Assembly: GCF_014529935.1 (NCBI RefSeq)
Contig: NZ_JACVFC010000003.1
Coordinates: forward strand, 558,001-622,000
DNA from: Chitinophaga qingshengii
Lineage (GTDB): Bacteria; Bacteroidota; Bacteroidia; Chitinophagales; Chitinophagaceae
Direction of reading: 5' to 3'
DNA: 64,000 nt
Part shown: positions 45,976 through 57,000 of the stretch, piece after piece
How positions within the stretch are numbered: the first letter of the stretch is position 1
Layout: each line of letters begins with the position of its first letter
Notes under the pieces: generated by a model
Seen by the model: only the letters and a program-made list of their open reading frames with translations
Told to the model about the DNA's origin: nothing
Databases searched by the model: none
Made by a program: the position numbers and the translations under genes

Positions 45976-47291
45976 GTTTTAAAATAGATCGCCAATCGGT
46001 AGGGGAGCTGAACCTCCTGGGGAAATTCCGTCAGGGATCAGTATACTTTTTATTCAATAAAGTAAAAACGCGGATCGGGGAAAAACTGATGGATGAGATG
46101 TTCGCTCATCCGCTGACGGATGCTGCCGCTATCAACCGGCGGACGGCGGTTTTTCAGTTTTTTGAAGAGAAGGGTGTTGTCTTTCCTTTTGAGGCCGACG
46201 AGGTTGCCCTGATGCGGGAATTTATTGATACGGCGGCAGGAAAATCGCCCTGGGCGGTGATGGTGGAAGTACAGCTGCATAAGCTGCTGGCGGGCCTCAC
46301 GAAAGACGGCCGTTTCAAAAACAGGTTATTGCAGTTGCAGGCGACGATTGTTACGCTGAAGAAGTGTTTGGGGCTGCTGGAGTTGCTGAAAAGTGAAAAC
46401 AGTCCTCTGCAGGGCCATGTAGCCGCCTTATCGGCTATCATGCAGCAAAAGGATATCCGGAGTATTCTGGACTGTGATATCTACAAACCGATGTCTACCG
46501 GAACGGTATCCCGGTTTGACTTCCTGTTGCGCAACCGGTATAATGAAGCCATGAAGGATGTACTGCAGTTCATTGCTGAAACAGATGTGTACATCGCTGT
46601 GAGCAATGTATCGCGTGAAAGACGTTTTTGTTACGCAACCGCAGTGGCAAAAGAAGAAAATCTGTTCCAGGCCCGGAATCTCCGGCATCCCTGCATTACA
46701 AAAGCAGTAGGCAACGATCTGCAAATGAAGGAGGGCAGTAACCTCGTGTTCCTGACGGGGGCCAATATGGCGGGTAAGTCTACCTGGATGAAATCTATCG
46801 GTATCGGTATGTACATGGCGCATATTGGTTTTCCGGTTGCGGCTTCCGAAATGGTGTTTTCCGTACGGGAAGGTATCTTCTCCAGCATCAATGTGGCCGA
46901 CAATATGGGGATGGGGTACAGCCATTTTTACGCGGAAGTAATCAGAGTGAAGGACGCTGCATTGGCAGCGGCTACCGGGCAACACCTGCTGCTGCTGTTC
47001 GATGAATTGTTTAAGGGTACCAATGTAAAAGACGCCTTTGACGGTACCCTGGCTGTTACAGCAGGATTCTCCGAATACAATAATTGCCTGTTTATCGTAT
47101 CTACCCATATCATTGAAGTGGGAGAAGCGTTGAAAAGCTTGCCCAATGTGCAGTTCCGCTTTATGCCTACTGTCATGGACGGCAATGTGCCCCGGTACAC
47201 CTACACCTTACAGGAGGGTATCACTGAAGACCGGCAAGGTATGATGATCATCGAAAACGAAGGCATCATTGCGCTGATCAATAAAATGTAA
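45972..47291 (+). CDS. Short MutS-like ATPase, copy 2
   Basis: A 439-residue paralogue of the preceding gene with the same layout: domain III-like helices, Walker A GANMAGKST (263-271), Walker B with D344-E345 (LLLLFDELFKGTNVKDAFDG) and STHIIE. Stretches such as MAHIGFPVAA and GYSHFYAEVIRVK are nearly shared with copy 1, while the N-terminal halves have diverged clearly, so the duplication is old. Both keep intact ATPase motifs, which argues that both are active, as in the MutSalpha-type heterodimers of eukaryotes. Domain I is absent here too. It is 21 bases ahead of the S41 peptidase gene. Confidence 0.85.
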   Translation: MSFKIDRQSVGELNLLGKFRQGSVYFLFNKVKTRIGEKLMDEMFAHPLTDAAAINRRTAVFQFFEEKGVVFPFEADEVALMREFIDTAAGKSPWAVMVEVQLHKLLAGLTKDGRFKNRLLQLQATIVTLKKCLGLLELLKSENSPLQGHVAALSAIMQQKDIRSILDCDIYKPMSTGTVSRFDFLLRNRYNEAMKDVLQFIAETDVYIAVSNVSRERRFCYATAVAKEENLFQARNLRHPCITKAVGNDLQMKEGSNLVFLTGANMAGKSTWMKSIGIGMYMAHIGFPVAASEMVFSVREGIFSSINVADNMGMGYSHFYAEVIRVKDAALAAATGQHLLLLFDELFKGTNVKDAFDGTLAVTAGFSEYNNCLFIVSTHIIEVGEALKSLPNVQFRFMPTVMDGNVPRYTYTLQEGITEDRQGMMIIENEGIIALINKM

Positions 47292-47312
47292 CAGGATTAC
47301 CATAATCAAAAA

Positions 47313-48803
47313 ATGATCCATCATATGAAGCAAATATTTGCCTCCGGGATACTTATGTCCCTGCTTTCCACAGCAGCCCTGGCCCAGCAGCAGCCTTTTA
47401 CGGGGTTTACCCGGCAGGATTTAAAAGATGATTTTAAATACGCCGTAGAGCTGTTGAAGAAACAGCATCCGAATCCTTATAAGTTCACGGATACGGTTAC
47501 GTTTAACCGTAAAATGGATTCGTTGATGAACCGGCTGGATAAAGACCCGTCGCCGTTGAGCGCTTTACGGTATTCTCCCATGCAGCTGTTCAATGATGTG
47601 CACCTGAAACTGGATTATGATGATGACCGTGTAGTGGACGTATTTTATGGCATTAACCACTTCCCGCTGGCTATTACCACTTTTAAAGACAGGATCATTG
47701 TTAACGCTAAAGGTGAATCCATTCCTTTCGGAGCCGAGATATTAAGTATTAATAAAATGCCGGCAGCAAAGCTGCTCGGCGAAATCGGGTATGCTACTTA
47801 CAGCGACGGTTTCATCAAAACCGGTACTGACCGGATGGCCTCCAACCTCGGTTTGTTCGTCAGCCTTGTTTTCCCGGATGCCGTCAGCTATGAGGTCGTA
47901 TACAAGGAGCAGAGCGCTAAAAGTCCTGTTACCATACAACTGAAGGCCGTAGACGCCAAGTCCGGTTACCATAACCGGAGCCTGGGAGAGCTGCCGTTTA
48001 ATACTTTCCTGAAACGGGCCTATGTAACAAAGGAGTACCAGGACAAGGAATCTACCGCCATCCTGACCGTTCTCACCTTTATGCTGCAGGAAAATGCCAT
48101 GTATAAAGAGCTGAGCGATTTTTTCACGGAAGTCAGGAAACGTAAAATCAATAATGTCATCATCGATATCCGGTCGAATGGCGGCGGCAACCCGAATATG
48201 TCCGCCCTGCTGTATTCCTTTGTAGCGTTGCAACCGTTTGACAACGTGTTTAATTACCGGACCAAGAACATACAAATGAATGATCCGGAGAATCTGTTGA
48301 ATGGCTATGGAACCAAAATGGGAGAGGAAGAAGTAAAACAAACCGAGAACTTCCTGAAACAACGCTTCGATTACGACAGCGCAGCCGGGTTTTACTATGG
48401 TAATGCACGTCTGACAGAAGGATCTATTTCAAACTATCCGCCCGATAAGAATAACTTCAAAGGTAACGTGTATGTACTCATAAGTGGTGGTACCGTGAGT
48501 GCTGCCACTTACTTCGCCGCACTGGTAAAGAATAACAAACGGGGTGTGCTGGTAGGTACGGAAACTGGTAGCGGGGAAGCCTCCACTACAGCTGCATGGT
48601 TCAATACCTATACGTTGCCTAAAACGAAAAGCAAGTTGACCGTGCCTATGAGTGAGATATATTTTATGAAGGCTAAACAGGATAATGGGCGAGGCTGTCA
48701 GCCTGATAAAGAGCTGACTTTCGAGGCGTTTCAGCAATATATCCATGCCGGTAAAGATCCGGAGATTCAATATACGCTGGATATGATCCGGTCGGGGAAA
48801 TAG
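47313..48803 (+). CDS. Secreted S41-family serine peptidase
   Basis: A 496-residue protein with a signal peptide ending AALAQQ; the second methionine (47325) is an equally good start. The N-terminal part (about 25-230) is helical with a degenerate PDZ-like stretch (IVNAKGESIPFGAEILSINK). The C-terminal part is the S41/ClpP-crotonase fold: NVIIDIRSNGGGNPNMSALL, then ISGGTVSAATYFAALVK with the candidate nucleophile S396, then VGTETGSGEAS. It resembles C-terminal-processing and tricorn-type peptidases of Bacteroidota. It closes the operon; a periplasmic peptide-cutting role with the SusC/SusD pair and exporter would fit peptide handling. Confidence 0.9.
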   Translation: MIHHMKQIFASGILMSLLSTAALAQQQPFTGFTRQDLKDDFKYAVELLKKQHPNPYKFTDTVTFNRKMDSLMNRLDKDPSPLSALRYSPMQLFNDVHLKLDYDDDRVVDVFYGINHFPLAITTFKDRIIVNAKGESIPFGAEILSINKMPAAKLLGEIGYATYSDGFIKTGTDRMASNLGLFVSLVFPDAVSYEVVYKEQSAKSPVTIQLKAVDAKSGYHNRSLGELPFNTFLKRAYVTKEYQDKESTAILTVLTFMLQENAMYKELSDFFTEVRKRKINNVIIDIRSNGGGNPNMSALLYSFVALQPFDNVFNYRTKNIQMNDPENLLNGYGTKMGEEEVKQTENFLKQRFDYDSAAGFYYGNARLTEGSISNYPPDKNNFKGNVYVLISGGTVSAATYFAALVKNNKRGVLVGTETGSGEASTTAAWFNTYTLPKTKSKLTVPMSEIYFMKAKQDNGRGCQPDKELTFEAFQQYIHAGKDPEIQYTLDMIRSGK

Positions 48804-48866
48804 TATCAAAAAAGAGACGGTCTCTTTTAATTTCCACATTGTCATTAGCTTACATGATTTTTGTTA

Positions 48867-48893
48867 AACCTGCGCCTGGCGCAGGTTTTTTTA
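48867..48893 (+). terminator. Rho-independent terminator after the S41 gene
   Basis: AACCTGCGC pairs perfectly with GCGCAGGTT over a CTG loop, followed by a T-run. It closes the sigma-to-S41 operon. A weaker hairpin (AAAAGAGAC/GTCTCTTTT) lies just upstream near 48812-48830. Confidence 0.88.
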
Positions 48894-49566
48894 TTTAAAA
48901 ACCACCATACACCGCTCCAATCTTCGCAAATCAGCGAAATCAGCAATAATCATATCCATCACAGTTTTTTTTGTTCGATTATGAATTTTATTTACCTTCA
49001 TGCCGCAATTTTAGTGTTAGACTAAAAACATGCTAGTGCCAATTCCGAAACCCGATTTAAGTATTACGGAACCTTGTTTTAAAAGCCCTGGGCTTATGAG
49101 AAACTTTACCATTTTTTAACAATGACTTGTTGTTCCCTGACTTAAAAAGTCATGTGTGTTTCAGCAAAGAAATATCAGCTTAGCCGCGATCCCTGACGTG
49201 TTGCAGATGCAATAACGGGGTCCTTATTACAATGTTATGATATCATACACCAGACACCATGTGTAGTGGAGTGAATTCTCGTGCCTCTCATCAGCCGGTG
49301 GATGATTACATAACCAGTGACAATTTTTCCTATTACAAAATACCCTACAGTCATGAACTCAAAATTACTATCCGGAATTTATTCATCGTGCCCGTTCGTT
49401 TGAGTGGGCCGGCAGCACAACGATTACCATATCAATGGCCATATTCATTGACAATGTAATACGATTACCTGCATCATCTTTTTTATTACTTTTTAACCTG
49501 TTGCCAGCTGCTGTAGCCTGTTGGACAAGCATCGCCATGGCTTGTTGTAACAACAAATGACAGCAT

Positions 49567-49586
49567 ACTCAGGTGCATACCTGAGT
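49567..49586. promoter_or_regulatory. Stem-loop in the NRPS leader
   Basis: ACTCAGGT and ACCTGAGT form a perfect 8-base stem over a GCAT loop, ending 31 bases before the NRPS ATG. It could influence translation initiation or mark the 5' end region. There is no U-run directly after it. Confidence 0.35.
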
Positions 49587-49617
49587 TATTTCCTCATTAA
49601 TTAATGACCGTTAGACC

Positions 49618-52600
49618 ATGCCACTCCATGTAACACCCATTCATCCTGCGCAGCGGGATATCCTGATGGATTTGTTGATCAATGCCGAAAACTCCACTTA
49701 TAATGTCGGAGGTGTAACCCGGCTCACCGGCCCTCTTCACAAAGAAAAATTTATCGCCGCTGCAGAAACATTGCCGGCAGTATTTGATGTATTCCGGATG
49801 AGGTTCGACCTCAGCGGTCAGGCGCCACAGGCCTATGTAGACGATAGTTTTACCACACAACAGGTAGTGTGCCTGGATTTTAGCGGCATGCAACCGGATA
49901 CGGTGGAAAAATGGATCAGGGAACGCCTGGAAATACCTTTCCTGCTGGAGAAAGAACATGCGCTCTGCGAACAATACCTGCTATCCATCGCACCGGATGA
50001 ACACCTTTATTTCTGTAAATATCATCACCTGATAAATGACGGTTATGGACTGGCGGCAAGTTACCAGTACGTGGCCCGTAAATATAAATCGTTGTTGAAT
50101 GGAACAAACCTGGATTGGTCGCCCGTTTCCTATGTGGCGGCTGCCGGTGAGGCGCTCGCCTATCAACAATCGGATGCCTGTCAGGAAGACGCTGCCTACT
50201 GGAAAAAACTGATTGATAAAAAGCCGGCGCAGTTGCTGGAACGCCGGTACCGGCGTACAGACGCCCATCCACGCCAATGCCAGAGTTACCTCCTGGAATT
50301 TACGGCTAAGGAAAAAGCTGCGTTGGAGGACCTGCAACAAGCTACCCGGGCTAATCTGCTTCGCCTGACACTGGCGGCGCTCACTATTTACTTTGCCAGA
50401 ACTACCGAACACTCCACGTTTGTATTCGGTACACCCGTCCACCGCAGAAAGGAAAAAGCACTACAGCAAATTGCCGGTATGTTTTCCGGCATCATGCCAT
50501 TTCAGGGAGGGTATCAACAAGACGATACGGTCGCTACGCTGCTGGAAAATATCGCCATTACCAGGAAAAATGACAATCAGCATCAGCATTACCAGATGGC
50601 TGATCTGGTCCGCTCTCTGAAACTCAACGGTACAACAGAACAACTGGTGGATATACTGGTTAACCACGCCAACCTTGATCTCCACCTGGATTTTGGAGCA
50701 GGAATACAGGCCGTTACACAGGAACTGACCAGCGAAATCACCCGTTACCCGCTGGAGCTGATCTGGCGCGACTATGGGGAAGGACAGCCGCTGCAACTAA
50801 AAGCAGATTATTATCCGTCGTATTTCACGGAAACGGATATACGTTTATTCGTGAAACGTTTATGGCATATCATTCAACAATTCAATAACGGATTGCAACA
50901 TACGCTGGAAGAAATCAGTATCCTGCCGGAAGAAGAACAAACGCTGCTGACTACTTTTAATAACAACAAGGTTGCGCTAACACCTTATCCTTATATACAT
51001 GCACTGATAGAAGAGCAGGCGCGGCTTCAGCCGGCAGCGGAAGCGCTGGTATTCGAAAACCACGCGCTCACTTACCGGCAGCTGGATGAGAGGGCCAACC
51101 AGCTGGCGCATTACCTGCGTGAAAAAGGCGTGCGGGAAAATACATTCGTGCCCGTATGTATGGAGCGTTCCGCAGAGATGATCATCGGCATCCTGGCGGT
51201 GCTGAAAGCCGGCGGTGCCTATGTGCCGGTAGATCCTGCCTATCCGCAACACCGGATCACCTTTATGCTGCAGGATACCCGGGCGGCGGTGGTGGTCAGT
51301 AATGTGGCTGACAGCCTGCCCCTGGATGAATGCACCAGGGCTGAAATTATCGATGTCCGCCAACTGGCGGGCGTACTGGAACAGTACCCTGTAACGCCGG
51401 TAGATACGGCCTTACAACCGCAACACCTCGCTTATGTGATTTATACCTCCGGCTCTACGGGCAATCCGAAGGGCGTCACCATCGCTCATCAGCAGCTGGT
51501 AGCTTCCACACAGGCGAGAAAGGCCTGCTATGGCAACACCGGTACGGCGCTGCTGGTACCCTCTTTCTCATTTGACTCTTCGGTAGCGGTCATATTCGGT
51601 ACGTTGTGTACGGGCGGCACGCTGATCGTATGCCGGGAGGAAACGTTGAAAGAAGCGGAAACGGTGAAAAAAATGCTTACCCGTACGGATATGATACTGT
51701 GTGTACCTTCCTATTACCGGTTTCTCCTGGACGAAGGACTGTTGCGGGGCGCTGCGTTGTCTACCGTTATCCTGGCAGGGGAGGCACTGGAGCTGACACT
51801 GGCCCGGCGTCATTTCAAAGAAGTAAAAAAAGCGGCGCTGTATAACGAATACGGGCCTACGGAATGTACGGTATGGTCGTCTGTAGCGCAAATACAACCT
51901 GGAGATAAACTGATCACCATCGGCAAGCCGGTGGTGAACATGCAGATACATATACTGGATGCACGGCAACGTACCTTGCCAGTGGGGGTAGCGGGAGAAT
52001 TATATGTCAGCGGTCCCCAGGTGGCTGACGGCTACCTGCACCTGCCGGCCATGACGGCGGAAAAATTTATGACCAGCGCCGAAGGCGACCGGCTGTATAA
52101 AACCGGCGATGTCGGACGCTGGCTGCCGGATGGCAATATCGAATACCTGGGCCGTATGGACGACCAGGTGAAGATTCGTGGTTACCGTATCGAACTGGGT
52201 GAAATCGGTCATGCCCTGCAGGAGTGTAAGGGCGTTAAACACGCTGTGGTAGTGGCATGGACGGACGAGCGCCATAACAAGCGTCTCGTAGGATATGTTA
52301 CTACTGAAGCCGGTTACGATAAGACGGCTGTATTAAACCGGTTGAAAGAAACACTGCCGGAATATATGGTACCGTCGGTACTCATAGAGCTGGCACAACT
52401 GCCGTTGTCTGTCAACGGTAAAGTGGATAAAAAAGCGCTGCCAGCTCCGGAAGCAACTGACTTCCAGCTACAGGCGTATGTAGCGCCGCGTAATGAGACG
52501 GAACAACAACTGGCCGCTATCTGGCAGGCACTGTTGGGACTGCAACAGGTAGGGATATACGATAATTTCATAGAGCTGGGAGGCGATTCCATTATCTCTA

Positions 52601-54060
52601 TGCAGGTAGTAAGCCGGGCGAGGAGACTGGGATATGAACTAAAAGCAAAAGACCTGTTTAAACACCAGACAGTAGCGGCACTCGCGCAGCTGTTGGCCGT
52701 AAGAAAAGTGGAGCGGGACAACGGAGAACAAGGCTTGCTGACGGGTAAATGTGGTTTACTGCCCATTCAACATTGGTATTTTGAAGAAAATGGCAGCGGC
52801 CAACCGGCATTGTTTACTCAACAGCTATTGCTGGAAGCAGATAAACAACTGTCACCGGTAACGCTGGAAGCGGCACTCCGGCAGCTGGTACAATATCATG
52901 ATGCGCTCCGCTTTTCCTATCAGCAGGATGCTGACGGATGGCGACAATCCTACGGTACTGCCGGGGCTACTTTACATATGAAGGACCTGCGCGGGGAGCA
53001 GCAAACCTGGCAGCAACAAGTCCCGGCTTGTGTGGTAGCATGCCAGATGCGCCTGGACGTCAGCCATGGTGAGCTGCTGCAGGCTACCCTGATACAAACG
53101 CCTGCTGCAGAAACGCACAACCGTTTGTTGCTGGTGGTACATCACCTGGCTATAGACGGCGTATCCTGGCGTATTCTGCTGGAAGATCTCAACCGTTTAC
53201 TGGAGCAACCCACTGCAGCAGCAGACAGTATATTGGGAGCTAAAGGCAGCTCTTATCGGCAATGGCATGATGCCCTGACCGGTTACGCGCGTCATCAGGG
53301 TCAGCGGCAACAAGGTTATTGGGAAGCCGTGGTGGCAAAACATACGCCATTACTGACAGATTTGCCACATAACGGCCATATAACCCTATCGGACATACGT
53401 AAAGAAACGGTACGCCTGGATACAGTAGCTACCCGCCGCCTGCTACAGGAGGTCCCCGCAGCTTATCGCACTGAAATGAATGATATTCTGCTGGCCGCGC
53501 TGGCAATGACTCTCACGGCCTGGAACAAAGGCGCCGGCGTGCTGGTTGGCCTGGAAGGGCATGGCAGAGAGGAGATTGCACCCGGTATAGCGGTTAACCG
53601 CACTATCGGGTGGTTTACTTCCCAATACCCGGTATGGCTGGAAGCCGCTGCCGGAGCCTCCACCGGCCGCCTGATCAGAGACATCAAAGAACAGTTACGC
53701 CAGGTGCCGGATAAAGGTATCGGCTATGGTATCAATAAATATATCGGCCGGCAAACTGCCCTGCAAGGTGCAGTACCCTGGGAAGTGGGCTTCAACTACC
53801 TCGGTCAGGGCGATAACATGCCAACAGGGCAACGTGCCATTAAAACATCGCTGTCTTCACTGGAAGCGGGAGGATCGCCGCAACGCATCGTTCCGGAAAA
53901 ACTGGCTGTCAATAGTATGATTCGCGACGGAGAACTCGTCATAGAGTGGAGCTACAGCCAGCTGCACTTCCATACCGCTACCATAGCGGGCATTGCGGCA
54001 AACTACCTGTATCATCTGCAAACAATCATCGCGCACTGTGCGGATCGTAGCCGGCAAGCA
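49618..54060 (+). other. NRPS module 1: starter C - A (His-like) - T - E
   Basis: Aligning A1 by eye to GrsA-PheA gives pocket residues D, S, A, C, I, A, E, V, W (FDSSVA, CVPSYY, VILAGE, NEYGPTECTVW). The D-S-x-x-x-A-E-V pattern matches the His code of bacitracin synthetase as I remember it. The E domain (EGHGRE and GIGYGINKYI motifs) would convert the residue to D. C1 at the very N-terminus is expected to attach a fatty or branched short acyl group. Confidence 0.65.
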
Positions 54061-57000
54061 CCGGTAACTTCGCCTTCCGACTACGGGTTAGGCGCCGTTA
54101 TGACCAATGATGAACTGGACCAGTTCCTGGATGCGACGGTAGAAGGCGTTTCCAGGAGGTCCCGGGTTGCCGGGTTATACCGGCTCACCGGTTTACAGGA
54201 GGGTATGTTGTTCCATGGACTGTATGATGAAAAAGGTGGCGCCTACATCGAACAGTTTGGTTGTGAACTACCCCATTTGCAGGTGGCGGCATTTCAGAAA
54301 AGCTGGGAACACCTGGTACAGCATCATACTATTTTCCGCACTGCTTTTTATGCGAAGATTTGCAGTATCCCGGTGCAATGTGTATACCATCACGTTAGTG
54401 TGCCTTTCATTGTGCTGGACTACCGGCACCTGACGGAAACGGCGCAGCAGCAAGCACTCGAAGCCTGGATGACCGCAGACCGGGAGCAGGGACTGGACTT
54501 TGAAAAAGTACCCCTGATGCGTATCACGCTGTTCCGCCTACAGGACGATAAATACCGTATGCAATGGACTTATCATCACCTGCTGATGGATGGTTGGTCG
54601 TTGCCGGTATTACTCGGGGAATTGGTGGAGACCTACGAAGCTATCCTGACCAACCAATCCCTGCCGGCACTGAAGATAGATGAGTTCGGAGATTACATCC
54701 GCTTCCTGGAAGACAGGGACCTGCCAGCGGAAGAAGCGTACTGGCGCGGTTATCTGAAAGAAGCAGCAGAAGGGTGTTTGTTACCCTTTGTTACTACCGC
54801 CGTATCCCGCACCAAAGGAGCGGGGCGCTTCCGGGAAACAGCGCTGTACCTGGATACTACGGTCCGCCAGCAACTGGAAAGATATACGCAACAACAACAT
54901 ATTACGCTCAATACACTGTTACAGGGCGTATGGGCGTACCTGTTATCCCGTTATACCGGTAAGGATACCGCCATGTTTGGCGTAACCGTCGCCGGCCGGC
55001 CCGATGAAATGCCGGGAGCAGATAAAAAAATTGGATTGTACATCAATACCCTGCCGTTGTATACCACATTGGCAAGAGAGCAAACAATAGCCGGCTGGCT
55101 GCAGGAGATGCAAACCGCGCAACTGCAAAGCCGTGAGCATCAATATGCGGCGTTGAATGATATACAGCGGTGGACAGGCATTAGAGAAGAGTTATTTGAC
55201 ACGCTCCTGGTTTTTGAAAATTATCCGGTGAATCCAGCCTTGCAATCTCCCGACTGGAAACTGCAGCTGCAACACTTCCAGGTGCAGGAACAGGCTAACT
55301 ATCCACTCACCATACGGGTGATGATGGCGGAGGGACTTGACATCGGCCTGGTATTCAATGAAACGGTGCTCGATGAAGCGCATGTCCGGATGATAGCGGC
55401 CCATTTTGAACAGGTATTAATACAAATAGCTACCCAGCCCGTTCATACCATCTCAGACATTACCTTGTTGACGGCGGCTGAGAGAACAGAACTATTGTAT
55501 ACATTCAATCAAACTGCCCTGCCTTATCCTGCAGATAAGAGCATCACTGCGCTTTTTGAAGAAATGGTGGCTCAAACGCCGGATGCCATCGCTGTAGTAT
55601 ACGATACGACGTCGTTTACATATAAGGCATTGGACGAAGCGGCTAACCGGCTCGCACATCAGCTACGCAGCAAGGGGGTAAAAGCGGGCGCATATGTGCC
55701 CATCTGTTTGAAACGCTCGGCCGGTCTGATAGTGGCGGTATTGGGAGTATTGAAAGCCGGTGGTGCCTATGTTCCGGTAAATCCTGAATATCCTGCTGAG
55801 CGGATATTACAGTTACTGGAAGATTGTGATAGCCCGCTGATAATAGCTGACCATGATTGGAAAACGATCGATGTTGACAGGGAATTACTTTATATAGATG
55901 ATAACCCTGATCTGCTGCATTATCCGGTGGATGCGCCGGCAGAACAACCAACGCCGGCGGCAGTGGCATATGTGATGTACACCTCTGGGTCCACCGGTAA
56001 ACCTAAAGGGGTAGCGGTAACGCATCAGAATGTGGTGAGCCTGGTGAAGTCGCAGGAGTACATTACGCTGACAAAAGACGATATCATTCTTTCTGCCGGC
56101 TCTCTTTCCTTTGATGCTACTACGTTTGAATACTGGGGCCCGCTGTTAAACGGCTGCTGCGTGGTTTTAAGCAGGGAGAGCAGTTTGCTGGACATTACAT
56201 TATTGAAGCAGGAGCTTTATCAGCGCCGTATTACCAAAATGTTCTTTACCACCAGCTGGTTCAATCAGTTGGTAGATATGGATATAACGGTATTTGCCAG
56301 ATTGCAGGAGGTGCTGACAGGAGGGGAGAAAATGTCGGAAAAACATGCTGATAAATTCAGACGTGCTTACCCGCATATTGCGCTGACTAACGTATACGGT
56401 CCTACGGAAAATACAACTTTCTCACTTTATTACCGCATAGAGGAAGCGACTGTTAGCGGTAATGTACCGATTGGCCGTCCGTTGAAAAACAGGACAGCGT
56501 ATATCCTGGATAGCGCGGGACAGCCGGTTCCGGTAGGAGTAACGGGCGAGCTGTACGTTGGAGGGGATGGCGTTGCCAAAGGGTACCTGGACACGGAACT
56601 AAACGCGACACGGTTTATGCCGGACCCTTTCATCGATAACCCGGTGGCAAGGATTTACCGTACCGGTGACCTGGCCCGCTGGCTGCCCGATGGCAACATC
56701 GTTTACATGGGGCGTATCGATGAACAGGTGAAGATCCGCGGATTCCGTATCGAGCCAGGTGAAACTGCGCGGGTGCTGGAAGGCTGTCCGGCTGTTAAAC
56801 AAGCCGTAGTAACCGTTTGGACAGATAAACAACATAACCGGTACCTGACCGGCTATGTGGTGCCGGAAAACAAATTTGATAAGGAGGCCATACTGGCCTA
56901 TCTCAAAGAAAGATTACCGGATTATATGGTGCCCTCTTTCCTGATAGCCGTGGAGACAATGCCGCTCACGGCCAATGGGAAAGTAGATAAAAAGGCATTA

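Larger units (their letters stand above)
48804..49617. other. Long intergenic region before the NRPS gene
   Basis: About 810 bases without a convincing gene. It has the terminator of the preceding operon at 48867, then AT-rich sequence with short frames (for example 49030-49119 and 49259-49459) that lack family features, and a stem-loop at 49567-49586 just before the NRPS start. No exact TAnnTTTG box with a good -33 partner was found, so the NRPS promoter is not located. Confidence 0.6.

Noticed and set aside
44662..47291. Canonical DNA mismatch-repair MutS
   Set aside because: Both proteins are about half the length of MutS and lack the mismatch-binding Phe-X-Glu domain.
49030..49119. A 29-codon frame as a possible leader peptide of the NRPS
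   Set aside because: It lies almost 500 bases upstream of the NRPS start, with no run of regulatory codons and no attached terminator.
49259..49459. A 66-codon frame before the NRPS gene
   Set aside because: It has no signal peptide, family pattern or coding-like composition, and it lies in AT-rich sequence; probably chance.
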